This document shows, piece by piece, positions 1-9,032 of a stretch of DNA of 35,156 bases. Source of the stretch: a virus; IMG/VR virus record IMGVR_UViG_3300045051_000195, positions 1 to 35,156 of that record; one strand, written 5' to 3'. Each line of letters begins with the position of its first letter. Position 1 is the stretch's first letter. The position numbers and the translations under genes are program-made. The notes under the pieces are model-generated. The model saw only the letters and a list, made by a program, of their open reading frames with translations, ran no database searches and was not told where the DNA came from.

Positions 1-177
1 CGCAGCCCGTCATGTCCATCCTCGGCGCATACGTCCGGGCCGACGATATTGATTACCCCCTTTCGACCATGACGAGGGCGGAATATCTCGCGCTACCGGG
101 TAAAGCCACGACTACCGGCAGGCCCACGCGGTACTTCTGGGAGCCGACGTTCCCCAACGGGACGCTGTACATCAACT
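1..177. repeat. Terminal overlap, left copy (matches 34980-35156)
   Basis: Bases 1-177 match 34980-35156 except at 128 (G here, A there) and 137 (C here, T there). Both changes are third-codon positions and silent (Thr and Phe codons). This is what an assembly of a circular or circularly permuted genome looks like when reads come from a mixed population. Confidence 0.95.
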
Positions 178-473
178 GCATACCGGACAAAAGCTACACG
201 CTCAGGCTCAACGTCCTCGGGGCGATGGTTATCCCCACGTCGCTTACGGAATCGCTACAGCTTCACCCCGGCGACGAGGAGGCCATGATTTACAACCTTG
301 CAGCCCGTCTTCTGCCGAAATACCCCGGAGCGCCGAACCCCGATCAGATATTCGGGATAGCGTCCGACCTTTTGGCGGCGGTTAAACTCCGCAACCTTCG
401 CGTACCCGACGCCGAAATGCCGGACGGCCTTCCCGGAACCGTCCGGCGTGGGGGGAGCATCCTCGATGGGTAA
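1..473 (+). CDS. P22 gp4-like tail adaptor (head completion) protein, 3' part
   Basis: This is the C-terminal part of a gene cut by the window edge. Its 5' part lies at 34730-35156, and joining the two across the circle gives a 240-residue protein in one frame. The N-terminal half has the pattern of P22 gp4-like adaptors, with the phrase ALGTLRRMVDTWNG. In P22, gp4 binds below the portal, closes the packaged head and seats gp10. The gene lies directly upstream of the gp10-like gene, with an 8-base overlap, matching the P22 order. The frame runs from base 3; the first in-frame ATG at 12 is internal, not the start. Family assignment rests on pattern and gene order, with no alignment run. Confidence 0.8.
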   Translation, partial: QPVMSILGAYVRADDIDYPLSTMTRAEYLALPGKATTTGRPTRYFWEPTFPNGTLYINCIPDKSYTLRLNVLGAMVIPTSLTESLQLHPGDEEAMIYNLAARLLPKYPGAPNPDQIFGIASDLLAAVKLRNLRVPDAEMPDGLPGTVRRGGSILDG

Positions 474-1914
474 AAGCCGCCGCCTCCCTATCGACTTTTC
501 TTCGCAGTGCTACGAAGACACTTCTGCGCGGAGTTTTTCGGCGCAGAAACTCGTCAACTGGTACGCGGAAGAGGCGAAGGTGTCGGAGAAAGCGCCGAAA
601 GGGTATCTCCTGCGCCCGGTGGAAGGGCTCACCACCCTCTTAACTCAGGGGACGGACGCATGGCGCGGCTTTACCAGCATGGGGGGCGTGAAATACGGCG
701 TTGTCGGGGCGAGCCTTGTTTCCGTCATCGACGGGGTAGCCACAGTCCTCGGAACGCTCAACACGACGCTTGGCCCGGTGAGCATGGCGGCAAGCTCCGA
801 TACCCTCATCATCGTTGACGGCTTTTTCGGCTACGGCTACAGCGAGGCCGGAGGTTTTCAACAGATAACGGACGAGGATTTCCAGCCCGCGAGGTGGGTG
901 ACGTATCAGGACGGTTATTTCATCTTCGGCGAGAACAACGACGAAGGGGTCTGGTTCATGTCCAACCTCCTCGACGGCTTCAATTACGACGCCCTGGACT
1001 TTGCGAGTGCGGAGGCCGCGCCGGATTCTCTGGTGATGGGGATTTCAAACCATCGGGAATTGTGGCTCTTCGGTTCGCGCTCGGTAGAAGTCTGGTGGAA
1101 TACCGGCAACGCCGATTTCGCTTTCGAGCGCATAAACGGCGCTTTCATCGAGCGCGGTTGCGGAGCGCCAGAGAGCGTCACGCGGCTCGACAATCAGGTT
1201 TATTGGGTTGGCGACAACGCTGTAATCTACCGGGCCGGGAGGGATTACGACCCGCAGCGGATTTCCACTCACGCGATTGAACGGCTCATTTCCGGCATGG
1301 ACGATTTTTCCGACGCCTACGGAATGACCTACACCTACAACGGACACCAGTTTTATCTGCTGACCTTCCCGTCTATCGACAGAACTTTCGTTTTCGACGC
1401 CTCCACAGGGCTTTGGCACGAGCGAGGGGATTGGGACAGCGCGGCGGGCAGATTCAAACGCTACCCCGCCGCCGTGATGTATCAGGACGGCTCGACGATT
1501 TACGCCGGGGATTGGGATACCGGGGCGCTTTACACGGTAGACGGCGCGAGCAACTACTACGGCTCCGCCCTCATCCGGTATATGATGGCCTTCCCGCCTC
1601 TGGCGACGGGGCAGGACGAGACGATCAGCATACTACGGCTCCTCATCGACTTTCAGGCCGGTCAGGGCGTCACGGTAGGACAGGGGATAGACCCGCAGGC
1701 GATGCTCAGATGGTCGAACGACGGCGGCTTTACGTGGTCGAACGAGCATTGGGCGGACATGGGGAGAAAGGGCGAATACGGCCTTTTCACCTCATGGCGA
1801 CGGCTTGGGAGAGTCCAAAAGGGACGGGTTTTTGAATGTTCCGTGAGCGACCCCGTAAGGCCCACGGTAATGGGGGCCTACGTTGATTTATGGGTTGCCG
1901 ATGATTTCCAGTAG
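466..1914 (+). CDS. P22 gp10-like tail accessory (hub) protein
   Basis: A 482-residue protein, close to P22 gp10 (472). In P22, gp10 forms the hexameric hub between gp4 and the tail needle and tailspikes and helps retain packaged DNA. The gp10-like pattern is visible: an N-terminal stretch on own-protein assembly (LVNWYAEE), a middle section with ELWLFGSRSVEVWWNTG, then the hydrophobic phrase QFYLLTFPSIDRTFVFD followed by LWHERG, typical of its beta-propeller-like fold. I chose ATG 466 because GGGGGAG lies about 9 bases upstream; a GTG at 448 is in frame but lacks a better site. It overlaps the gp4-like gene by 8 bases. A sigma70-like promoter for the next genes is embedded in its last codons. 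Confidence 0.85.
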   Translation: MGKSRRLPIDFSSQCYEDTSARSFSAQKLVNWYAEEAKVSEKAPKGYLLRPVEGLTTLLTQGTDAWRGFTSMGGVKYGVVGASLVSVIDGVATVLGTLNTTLGPVSMAASSDTLIIVDGFFGYGYSEAGGFQQITDEDFQPARWVTYQDGYFIFGENNDEGVWFMSNLLDGFNYDALDFASAEAAPDSLVMGISNHRELWLFGSRSVEVWWNTGNADFAFERINGAFIERGCGAPESVTRLDNQVYWVGDNAVIYRAGRDYDPQRISTHAIERLISGMDDFSDAYGMTYTYNGHQFYLLTFPSIDRTFVFDASTGLWHERGDWDSAAGRFKRYPAAVMYQDGSTIYAGDWDTGALYTVDGASNYYGSALIRYMMAFPPLATGQDETISILRLLIDFQAGQGVTVGQGIDPQAMLRWSNDGGFTWSNEHWADMGRKGEYGLFTSWRRLGRVQKGRVFECSVSDPVRPTVMGAYVDLWVADDFQ

Positions 1915-1923
1915 ACGTATAAT
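1895..1923 (+). promoter_or_regulatory. Putative sigma70-type promoter before the ejection genes
   Basis: TTGCCG (1895-1900), a 17-base spacer and a perfect TATAAT (1918-1923) lie across the end of the gp10-like gene and the short gap before 1950. It could boost transcription of the ejection protein genes. Sequence match only. Confidence 0.45.
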
Positions 1924-1949
1924 CCACGAGCAGTGGGAGGTAACATAAA

Positions 1950-2615
1950 ATGCTTGGAGCCGCAGGACTTGCAGGACTAGTCGGGGGCCAGATAATTGGC
2001 GGGGTACTCAATTACAACGCCAACAAGCAGCTTGCCGACGCGCAGGAAGACGCCGCCCGCGCTCAGATGGCGGAGGGGCGGCGGCAGTTCGACCTCACGC
2101 GCTCCGACCTCGCACCGCAGCGCCAGCTTGGAGGAGAGGCCATAAACCGGCTTCTTGCCATTCTCAACGGTGAAATTCCCGAGCTTACCGACATCCCCGG
2201 CTACGAGTTCCAGTTCGAGCAGGGCATGAATGCGCTGAACCGTTCCAACGCGGCCAAGGGCATGACCCGAAGCGGCGCGGCCATGAAGGGCGCGGAACGC
2301 TTCGGGCAGGGACTCGCCTCCGGCACCTACCAAAACTACATCAACCAGCTTCTTTCCGAGGCCGGGTTTGCTCCTACCGCCACTTCGCAGGGTATTCAGG
2401 CTGGCGGCCAGTACCTTGCCAACTACGGGAACGCGCAGCAGGGCATATTCGGCGCAGCCGGGGCGAGAGCTACCGGCCTTTCCGAAGTTGGGGCGGATAT
2501 AGGCAGCATCACAAACACCCTCGGTCAGTACATCGACGACCGTTCAGGCGTTGCACCTCCTCCCACGAGGCCGAACTGGACACCGGCGTACATCGGCCAG
2601 AATGGATTGACGTAA
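1950..2615 (+). CDS. Putative DNA-ejection / internal virion protein (gp7-like)
   Basis: A 221-residue protein with a small-residue-rich hydrophobic N-terminus (about residues 1-22, glycine/alanine-rich), followed by a helical segment rich in Ala, Gln and Arg (about 25-50). The middle carries GYEFQFEQGMNALNRSNAAK and a GMTRSGAAMKG stretch, a pattern I know from podovirus proteins ejected with the DNA. P22 gp7 has a similar place and size. A good ribosome site, GGGAGGT, precedes ATG 1950. The stop overlaps the next start (TAATG). It lies between the gp10-like gene and two larger putative ejection proteins, the same order as P22 gp7-gp20-gp16. The gp7 equivalence is inferred from position and composition. 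Confidence 0.6.
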   Translation: MLGAAGLAGLVGGQIIGGVLNYNANKQLADAQEDAARAQMAEGRRQFDLTRSDLAPQRQLGGEAINRLLAILNGEIPELTDIPGYEFQFEQGMNALNRSNAAKGMTRSGAAMKGAERFGQGLASGTYQNYINQLLSEAGFAPTATSQGIQAGGQYLANYGNAQQGIFGAAGARATGLSEVGADIGSITNTLGQYIDDRSGVAPPPTRPNWTPAYIGQNGLT

Positions 2616-4072
2616 TGCCTATCAACGCGCTTGGAGGCATAGAACGCCCCGACAGAAGCGAGTTTAACTACACCAAGGCTACGCTTGACGCCGACTCGCG
2701 CAGAGCCATACAGCGCCGGGACGCCGCCCGCAACGCCCTTTCTCGCATTCTTTCCGGCTCAGGCGGTGACTTTCTCTCTGCCGATATGTCCGGCGTTACC
2801 GGCGTAGACCCCGAATACGGGATCGCTCTCATGCAGGCGCAGAACACGGCGCGTGAGAAGAGGGATTTGAATGACGCGGAGATAGGGCTGCGGGGGGCCA
2901 ACTCGACGAAAGCCCTACAGGACGCCGCCGCTTCTGCCGACAAGTTGGGCAGGGCCGGGTTCCATGACAAGCTCGTCTCCATCGGGGATTTGCGTTCTGC
3001 CGCACTCATCGACCCTGAACGCCATAAACTCTATCAGGAGAACCAGAAGGCGCAGCGCGAATACACTTTGGCAGGGAGCAAAGCCCTTGTGAATATGTAC
3101 GCAGGGGCGAAGACTCCCGAAGAGTGGGCGGTGGTAACGGAACTAGGGGTTAGCAAAGGGCTTCTTACCGAAGAGGACAGGGGGGTTTACAACTCGCTAT
3201 ACGGACACCCCGAGTTTCTTTCCTCCGAAATGGACAACCTGAAAGTTGAAGAAGAAAAGCTGAAAGCGGAGCGCGAAAGCGATCTCAAGATAAAGGAAGA
3301 GGCCGCGAAGCAGGATACCATGCCCGCGCAAGCGGCCAACGATTGGAACAACTCACCGACCTTGCAGCGCCTCTACCCCAAGGTGGAGGACTACATAAAG
3401 GCGGTATCCGAGTTCGAGTCGTCCAAGGCCCCCAAAAGTAGCACCAACGTCTACCTGCCCAAGCAGCAGGACGAATCGAACAAATACGACCTCGAAGTCC
3501 TGAAAAAAGGGCAGGAGGTCTACGGGAACGCGCAGGAGCAGCTACGCAACGACGAGGATATTATAAATCTCGTCCAGGCGGGAGCCACGACGGGCTTTGG
3601 GGCTGAATGGCGGCAGAGGGCCAACAAGGCTCTCAAATGGGCCGGGATAGAAGAAGCCGACGCGAGGGTAATGACAACCGATCAACTAATGTCGGTATTG
3701 AGCGATGGAGTTCTTGCGTCAGCGGAAAAGCTCACCGGCCCCAAGTCGGACGCCGACATAAAGTTCTTGAAAGAAGTGAGAGGTTCTATCGGCACCGACC
3801 CCCTCGCTCTTGTAAGGATGGCGGAACGCCACAAGCGGATGGTCACGGAAGGCGTAGAGCTTCACAACGCCAACGTGGACAGATACAACAAGTCTCTAAG
3901 CCCCGGCGAGCGCCCCTTGGTTCTTGGCCGCATAGACATCCCCGGCTCCTCCAAAAAGGTCTTTCAGGAGCGCCCCAAAGCCTCTGATTTCAAGCCGGGA
4001 ACGGTTATCATGGACAAAGACAGCGGCATGAAACTTCGGTCAAACGGCACGAAGTGGGAGGTGGAAGACTAA
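2615..4072 (+). CDS. Putative DNA-ejection / internal virion protein (gp20 position)
   Basis: A 485-residue, strongly helical and charged protein with a likely coiled coil at about residues 205-235 (repeated Glu, Lys and Leu). I recognise no catalytic motif. The C-terminal 30 residues form a small module with GTVIMDKDSGMKLRSNGTKW, of a type found at the ends of phage virion proteins. Start and stop are both overlapped (TAATG at each end), so it is translationally coupled to its neighbours. Its place between the gp7-like gene and the long hydrophobic-segment protein suggests the second of three ejection proteins. Function is inferred from context and composition only. Confidence 0.55.
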   Translation: MPINALGGIERPDRSEFNYTKATLDADSRRAIQRRDAARNALSRILSGSGGDFLSADMSGVTGVDPEYGIALMQAQNTAREKRDLNDAEIGLRGANSTKALQDAAASADKLGRAGFHDKLVSIGDLRSAALIDPERHKLYQENQKAQREYTLAGSKALVNMYAGAKTPEEWAVVTELGVSKGLLTEEDRGVYNSLYGHPEFLSSEMDNLKVEEEKLKAERESDLKIKEEAAKQDTMPAQAANDWNNSPTLQRLYPKVEDYIKAVSEFESSKAPKSSTNVYLPKQQDESNKYDLEVLKKGQEVYGNAQEQLRNDEDIINLVQAGATTGFGAEWRQRANKALKWAGIEEADARVMTTDQLMSVLSDGVLASAEKLTGPKSDADIKFLKEVRGSIGTDPLALVRMAERHKRMVTEGVELHNANVDRYNKSLSPGERPLVLGRIDIPGSSKKVFQERPKASDFKPGTVIMDKDSGMKLRSNGTKWEVED

Positions 4073-6237
4073 TGGCTTGGGAAGTAGTAGATGAGCCAGT
4101 TGAAACACCCGCTCGCCCTGCGCCTACGATGGTGTTCAAGTCCGGGGAGACTGCAACGTACCCCGTTCCCTACGAGGTCCCCTACCCTGACGCGCCGGAT
4201 TTAAACACTCTGACGAAGCCGCCGACGTTCATGGAAAGCATGAAACACGGCTCTGCGAAGCTTGGAACCGGCATTACCCAAGGGCTTATGCGGGTGGGCG
4301 AAGCCGTCGGCATCCAGCCCGAAGGCGCGACGAAGGAATGGACTGAGGCGCAGAACAGGATAAACGCCGAGTACGAAGCGAGGCGCGGCCCTGATGCTGG
4401 CTTTGATTACGGCTCTCTTACGGGAGAGATACTGACCACGGCCCCCGCTGGTGCGCTCCTCGGCACGACCCCCCTCGGCCCTCTTTCTCAGGGGCTTGTC
4501 GGCGGCGCGGCTGTAGGCGCGACGGAGTTCAACCCGGATACGAAGGAACCCGTCAAATCCTTTCTCAAAAACACCGCCGTAGGCGCTGGCAGCGGCCTTG
4601 TCGGCACTGGCGTCGGGATAGGGTTGCTGAAAGCTGGCGGCGCAGGTTTTAAAGTCCTCGGCTGGGGCGCGAACAAGATGGCCCCTATCGCCCGCAAGGC
4701 TGCCGTCAAGCTCGGAATGACGCTCGACAAACTTCCCACCGACGAGGAGATGGCGCAGTATTTCAGCAAGGACTTGGTAGGTAAAGAACTTGGCACCTGG
4801 CGCAAGGGCGTAAAGTCCACGATGAAAACGCTCTCCGATGATGTTGCCCCGCTGGTAGAAGGCGCGGGGGTAAAAGAGTTCGACGCCCTTCCCGACTCGG
4901 TAAAGCTCAAGGTCTTTCAGGAGGCCAAGCGGCAGATCAAGGTTGGCGAGGTCAACCCTGCGCAGCTTGCCCGCGTAGCCATTTTCGAGTCTTACGGCAT
5001 AAAGCCGACGCAGAGCGTTTTGAAGCAGAGCGCCACGTTGGCGGAGAACGAAGCAAATCTTGCGGCAATAAACAAGATAGGCGCACCTCTACGCGCTGCG
5101 GAAACGAAGGTGGCGGGAGGTCTTCATTCTCGCGCCTCGCGCCTTGCTGCCGACATGGGCGGCAAGATAGAGCCCGGCGAAGGGGTAGCGGTAGGCCAGA
5201 ACGTAATGGACGCCGTGGAAGGCCGCTGGGCGGTAATGCAGACCGAAATAGGCAAGATTTACGATCAGGTGATGAAGAAGTATGCCGGGAAGCCCGTCCT
5301 TCTTGCCGAGTCTCAGGCGTTCAACGCGGGAATGGCTAAAAGCTCATTCAGCAAACGCTTTGCCCAAGTAGCGGAGTCCGGCGACCTGAATCTGGTCAAG
5401 CGCCTGCGTTCCGACATCCAGAAGGCGGCGAAAAGCGCGGGCGGCTCTGAGCGTTACGACCTGATGCAGCTTGTGGACAAAATCGACGAGGACGTATCTT
5501 ACAGCCTCGGTGACGACGTTTTTTCCGTAGGCAAGGAGGCAGCGGCGGGGCGTTTTTTTGAGCAGCAAGGCGCTAAAATCGCCAAGAACATCGAAGCTGA
5601 CTACGGCCCCGCCGCCATTATACGCAACATCCGTAACGCGAAGGAGCCGGGAGAAATTCGCCACTTGCGGGAAGTCCTCGTTTCCGACAGCACCCTCCTC
5701 AACACCCCCGAAGGCGTTGAAACGCTTCTCAAGGGCAAGCAGGCGTGGAAGGAAATCCAGACCGACGCGGTATCCGAATCCATCCTCGGCGCTTTTCAGG
5801 CGGGCGACGAGGGGATGTTTGTTGACCCGTCCAAGATAAAGCCCCTTCCCCGCGAGATAATCAGAGAGCTTTTCGCCGGAGAACCCGCGAAGCAGGCCCA
5901 GTATTACGACATAATCAACATGATTGAGGCCGTAGCTTCTCCGAAGAAGGGCGTGAAACTCACCGAGGATAGTTCCATTTGGACGAAGCTGCTGCAAAGC
6001 GTCCGGGGCTTTTTCTACCTCAGTTCCGACGTAGGCAGCGCCCGCGTGGCCTCGCCGAATCTCAGTTTCGACATAGGGAAGAAGGCTATGGTGCGCGGCG
6101 CTCTATCCGGCAGCACGGTATCGCCCACGGAGCTTACCCGCGCAGCCGAAAAGGGCGTACAGAACGCCATAATGCCGTACCTTGCTCCCGCAGCCGGGGC
6201 TACAGGAACATCCATCTTCCCGCAAGGAGGCCGTTAA
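4072..6237 (+). CDS. Putative DNA-ejection protein with glycine-rich membrane-active segment
   Basis: A 721-residue protein read from ATG 4072, which overlaps the previous stop (TAATG); GGGAGGTGG lies just upstream. A GTG at 4054 is in frame but less likely. The first 35 residues are proline-rich with an MVFKSGETATYPVP phrase. About residues 95-205 form a long Gly/Ala/Leu/Val-rich stretch of repeated small-residue helices, as in phage ejection proteins that cross the host envelope. The rest is helical and charged, with LARVAIFESYGIKPTQS near residue 300. It is the largest and last of three candidate ejection genes, in the position of P22 gp16. I see no lytic transglycosylase motif. Confidence 0.55.
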   Translation: MAWEVVDEPVETPARPAPTMVFKSGETATYPVPYEVPYPDAPDLNTLTKPPTFMESMKHGSAKLGTGITQGLMRVGEAVGIQPEGATKEWTEAQNRINAEYEARRGPDAGFDYGSLTGEILTTAPAGALLGTTPLGPLSQGLVGGAAVGATEFNPDTKEPVKSFLKNTAVGAGSGLVGTGVGIGLLKAGGAGFKVLGWGANKMAPIARKAAVKLGMTLDKLPTDEEMAQYFSKDLVGKELGTWRKGVKSTMKTLSDDVAPLVEGAGVKEFDALPDSVKLKVFQEAKRQIKVGEVNPAQLARVAIFESYGIKPTQSVLKQSATLAENEANLAAINKIGAPLRAAETKVAGGLHSRASRLAADMGGKIEPGEGVAVGQNVMDAVEGRWAVMQTEIGKIYDQVMKKYAGKPVLLAESQAFNAGMAKSSFSKRFAQVAESGDLNLVKRLRSDIQKAAKSAGGSERYDLMQLVDKIDEDVSYSLGDDVFSVGKEAAAGRFFEQQGAKIAKNIEADYGPAAIIRNIRNAKEPGEIRHLREVLVSDSTLLNTPEGVETLLKGKQAWKEIQTDAVSESILGAFQAGDEGMFVDPSKIKPLPREIIRELFAGEPAKQAQYYDIINMIEAVASPKKGVKLTEDSSIWTKLLQSVRGFFYLSSDVGSARVASPNLSFDIGKKAMVRGALSGSTVSPTELTRAAEKGVQNAIMPYLAPAAGATGTSIFPQGGR

Positions 6238-6238
6238 A

Positions 6239-7705
6239 ATGACGACTCGCTACATAGCCCCGATTACCCAGGCGTTTGACGACGCTGGCGTGTCCCTTGC
6301 CGGAGCGAAACTGTATTTTTACGCTACGGGCACAAGCACGCCGCTCGATACCTACTCGGACTCGGCGCTCTCGATACCCAATACCAACCCGGTAGTCGCC
6401 AACGCAGCGGGCCGATTCGGCCCCATTTTTTTACAGGCGGCAGTTTACAAGGTGGTTTTTACGGATTCCGCCGACGTGATAATCTGGACAGCCGACCCCC
6501 TGGACGGCACAGCCGACACGCTCCGCCTCGATCTCGCATCGACTCTGGCCGGGAAGGGTTCCGCTCTGGTGGGGCTGGAAGGGAAGACCGGCAAGACCGT
6601 CTCCGACTTTTTCAGCACCGATGCAGGAGAGGGCTCGGCGCTGATAGGGCTTGAAGGCAAAGCGGGCAAGACCGTTTCATCCTTCTTCCTTGACACTGCC
6701 GGAAACGGCGCTTCTCTTATCGGGCTGACGGGCAAAACCGGCAAGACCGTGGCATCTCTTGTCACTTTCGGCTCCGGCAACACCACAGACCTCATACCGA
6801 TGGCTACGGGTGTAACCTCCAGCATCCTTTCAGCGTCTGCCTCCGTCACTACCGGGTTGAAAGCCCTCTCCGACGAGATAGAGAGCGACCAATCCTCCAA
6901 CCCTTACCTGAGAAACCGGAGTTTCGAGGTATATTCGGGCGGGGTGCTGGCGTTCTGGACGGCCTCCGCACTATCGGGAGCCACCATTGCGGGCACCACC
7001 GTCCACACCACGAAGATACACGGGCACAATGCCGCTCAGTATGTAGGCTCAGGGGGCGTGAATGCTGGGCTCTTCACCTCCGACCCGGTTCTGGTGCGCC
7101 CCGGCGAGATATGGCTTGCTGGAGCGCACATCCAGCGTCGAACAGGGACTTGCGACACTTTCCGCATCAAAGTCCTTTTCACCTCGCAGACCGGTACGGA
7201 CTTAACGCCCGTTGTGGTATGGGATAAGCTCGCGGGAAGCCCCACGCAGCCCGATTTCCCCACTGGCGGCACTTGGGGCAGCAGGTTCGGCGCGGTGACT
7301 ATCCCCGCCACGGCTGAATACGCGAGGCTCCAGTTCGAGTTTAGCGACTCAGGCGGAACCCCGGACATTCTCATCGACAACTGCAAACTTGAGCCGTACC
7401 GCCCCGCTACCGGGATACCGGATGCGGTCAGTTATTCCACATCTACATCCTTGACCACGCGAACCATAACCCAGCCCACAGACCCCAATTCCCACCCGGT
7501 ATTCGCGTCCGGGATGGAATGCCTTGACCCCGGAGGCGCGGCCACTCTGGTTGCCCTCTACGACTGGATGGACGGGGCTTGGCGTTCGCGTACAGTCGCT
7601 ACAGTAAAATCGGGAGTGTTCCTCGACCCTGCTGGACGGTTCAGGACTGACCATTCCGCTGGCGGAGAAACCGTTGCCGACGCACCCTTGATATTCATGC
7701 CGTAA
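6239..7705 (+). CDS. Tail fibre / tailspike-like adhesin with virion-anchoring N-terminus
   Basis: A 488-residue protein. Residues 1-90 match the N-terminal anchor of many podovirus tail fibres: QAFDDAGVSLAGAKLYFYAT, then DTYSDSALSIPNTNPVV, an aspartate- or asparagine-rich turn, and DVIIWTADPLDG. Residues 105-176 hold three repeats of about 25 residues (core GLEGKTGKTVS), like the neck repeats before a spike shaft. From about residue 236 (NPYLRNRSFEVYSGG) to 415 there is a beta-sandwich with the look of a carbohydrate-binding module. AAGGAGG precedes ATG 6239. It is the first gene of the adhesin array. No hydrolase motif is obvious, so it probably binds rather than cuts. Confidence 0.75.
   Translation: MTTRYIAPITQAFDDAGVSLAGAKLYFYATGTSTPLDTYSDSALSIPNTNPVVANAAGRFGPIFLQAAVYKVVFTDSADVIIWTADPLDGTADTLRLDLASTLAGKGSALVGLEGKTGKTVSDFFSTDAGEGSALIGLEGKAGKTVSSFFLDTAGNGASLIGLTGKTGKTVASLVTFGSGNTTDLIPMATGVTSSILSASASVTTGLKALSDEIESDQSSNPYLRNRSFEVYSGGVLAFWTASALSGATIAGTTVHTTKIHGHNAAQYVGSGGVNAGLFTSDPVLVRPGEIWLAGAHIQRRTGTCDTFRIKVLFTSQTGTDLTPVVVWDKLAGSPTQPDFPTGGTWGSRFGAVTIPATAEYARLQFEFSDSGGTPDILIDNCKLEPYRPATGIPDAVSYSTSTSLTTRTITQPTDPNSHPVFASGMECLDPGGAATLVALYDWMDGAWRSRTVATVKSGVFLDPAGRFRTDHSAGGETVADAPLIFMP
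6551..6766 (+). repeat. Three ~25-residue repeats in the tail fibre neck
   Basis: Residues 105-176 of the fibre repeat the pattern G-x-G-[SA]-[AS]-L-[VI]-G-L-x-G-K-x-G-K-T-V three times, 25-26 residues apart. The DNA copies have diverged, so the repeat is old and kept at protein level. Confidence 0.75.
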
Positions 7706-7716
7706 AGGAGACAACC

Positions 7717-8028
7717 TTGGAAAAGAGCGAGCTTTTTGAAACCAGCGGCCTCATCAACGCGGACGCTATCGTCACCAACAAACCCGCCATTCTCGGCAGC
7801 GTGATCTGCAAAACCCCTGGCGGCGTAACCGGAGAGGTAAACGTTTACCACGGCATCGACGCAACGGGGGCGCTTATCGCGGCTTTCGCATCGTCCGACG
7901 CGGCTCCCGTCAATTTCGGCTCCGCCGTGCCCCTCAAGGTCAACTGCCCCAACGGCATCTTCGTAGACCTCAGCGGCGCGGGCGTGACCTGCACGGTCAT
8001 TTACAAGCCCTCTTCCTTCGGCAGCTAA
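7717..8028 (+). CDS. Small beta-rich virion-associated protein, unknown
   Basis: A 103-residue protein without cysteine clusters, membrane segments or recognised motifs. It has alternating hydrophobic and polar residues expected of a beta sandwich (for example TCTVIYKPSSF at the C-terminus). It starts with TTG at 7717, placed 7 bases after a strong AAAGGAG, so the rare start is well supported; no in-frame ATG fits. It lies within the tail fibre array and may be a fibre-associated or decoration protein. Function is not recognised. Confidence 0.65.
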   Translation: MEKSELFETSGLINADAIVTNKPAILGSVICKTPGGVTGEVNVYHGIDATGALIAAFASSDAAPVNFGSAVPLKVNCPNGIFVDLSGAGVTCTVIYKPSSFGS

Positions 8029-8029
8029 G

Positions 8030-8338
8030 ATGGGAGAGACAGTCGAAATACCCAAATACGTATTGGCCGGGTTCATGCTCCTTCTCGGGTGGGCGCTCAA
8101 TGAGGCGTGGACAGGGCTGAAAGAGCGCCTCAAGGAGGCTAAGGCGGACAAAATATCCAAAGGAGAACTTCCCGACCGAAGGCATGATACTTGCGTCCTG
8201 CATACTTACTTTGAAGACGGGCTTCGAGACCTCAAAGCCGAAGTAAAGAGCGGATTTGACAAGCTCTTTGACCTTCACCGTATCCACGCAGAGGCGCATT
8301 TAAAGGAATTGCAGGACAACGGAAGACGGGAGGGCTAA
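8030..8338 (+). CDS. Single-span membrane protein with C-terminal coiled coil
   Basis: A 102-residue protein with one likely membrane helix at about residues 8-28 (VLAGFMLLLGWALNEAW) and a charged helical C-terminus (about 60-98) likely to form a coiled coil. The layout resembles small phage membrane proteins near lysis or tail genes, such as XhlA-type proteins, but the resemblance is only general. It starts one base after the previous stop and its stop is followed at once by the next ATG. Role unknown; a lysis accessory or infection-time membrane protein is a guess. Confidence 0.6.
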   Translation: MGETVEIPKYVLAGFMLLLGWALNEAWTGLKERLKEAKADKISKGELPDRRHDTCVLHTYFEDGLRDLKAEVKSGFDKLFDLHRIHAEAHLKELQDNGRREG

Positions 8339-8515
8339 ATGAAACCCGACCCTGTAGCGGTTCTGGCGGACATGATAAACGGGATTGACGACGAGTGCCG
8401 CCGCGCTGCTGACGGGCTTGACCCTGAGAACCTTCCGGCGATGGAGTCGTTCGAGCGCATCAAGGCTCGGTTCTGCATCGGCGTGAAGTGCCTGGAGGAA
8501 CACCGGAATGGCTGA
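8339..8515 (+). CDS. Small helical protein, unknown (58 aa)
   Basis: A 58-residue open frame begins directly after the previous stop (TAA then ATG) and ends by overlapping the next start for 8 bases (ATGGCTGA). It is acidic and predicted helical, with three cysteines (20, 46, 51). Tight packing between two genes on the same strand supports it being real. No family recognised. Confidence 0.6.
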   Translation: MKPDPVAVLADMINGIDDECRRAADGLDPENLPAMESFERIKARFCIGVKCLEEHRNG

Positions 8516-9032
8516 GATAAGCGGGCTTGTGCAGAGCGGCAACTACTCGGGGCAGACGGTTTCGCTTACGGGTGATACCACTGTGACGGGCGGCAACTTT
8601 GTCGAGGCGCGCATTACCTCCAATGGGTTTGCCCTCGACCGGCAGGGCGGCAACTGGCGTGGCTGGTGGTTGGACGGGGTGAAGCAGGACTCATGGACTC
8701 GTCCCGCCAATTATATCGCGGACGCCTTGGTTGTCGAACTCCATGCCAAGTTCATGGATACGGCGCAGAAGGACATTATGGCCGCGCTGGAGTGGCTTGT
8801 CACCTACGTCAAGGTGACGAATCCCGGCGCAACTCAAACAACCGCCCGTACCGCGTGGAACACTTACGCCGCCTCCACCAACCCCAAGAACATCATAGCT
8901 TTCGACTACTGCGTTGAGTGGTTCGTCAAGAACTACCTCCCGGCAGGGCAACAGACATGGGCGGGGCTCAAGACTCTTATCAACTCCAAGAGCATAGAGG
9001 CATGGCGCGGGGAAGAGGTGCTGCTTGGCTAA
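8508..9032 (+). CDS. Unknown tail-array protein (174 aa)
   Basis: A 174-residue protein. Its first 60 residues are beta-rich, with repeated Gly/Thr turns and a WRGWWLDG phrase. Residues 70-165 look helical, with YVKVTNPGATQTTART and FDYCVEWFVKNYLPAG. I do not recognise a family. It overlaps its neighbours by 8 bases on each side and lies directly before the probable tailspike, so a tail adaptor, chaperone or assembly role is possible but not shown. Confidence 0.6.
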   Translation: MAEISGLVQSGNYSGQTVSLTGDTTVTGGNFVEARITSNGFALDRQGGNWRGWWLDGVKQDSWTRPANYIADALVVELHAKFMDTAQKDIMAALEWLVTYVKVTNPGATQTTARTAWNTYAASTNPKNIIAFDYCVEWFVKNYLPAGQQTWAGLKTLINSKSIEAWRGEEVLLG

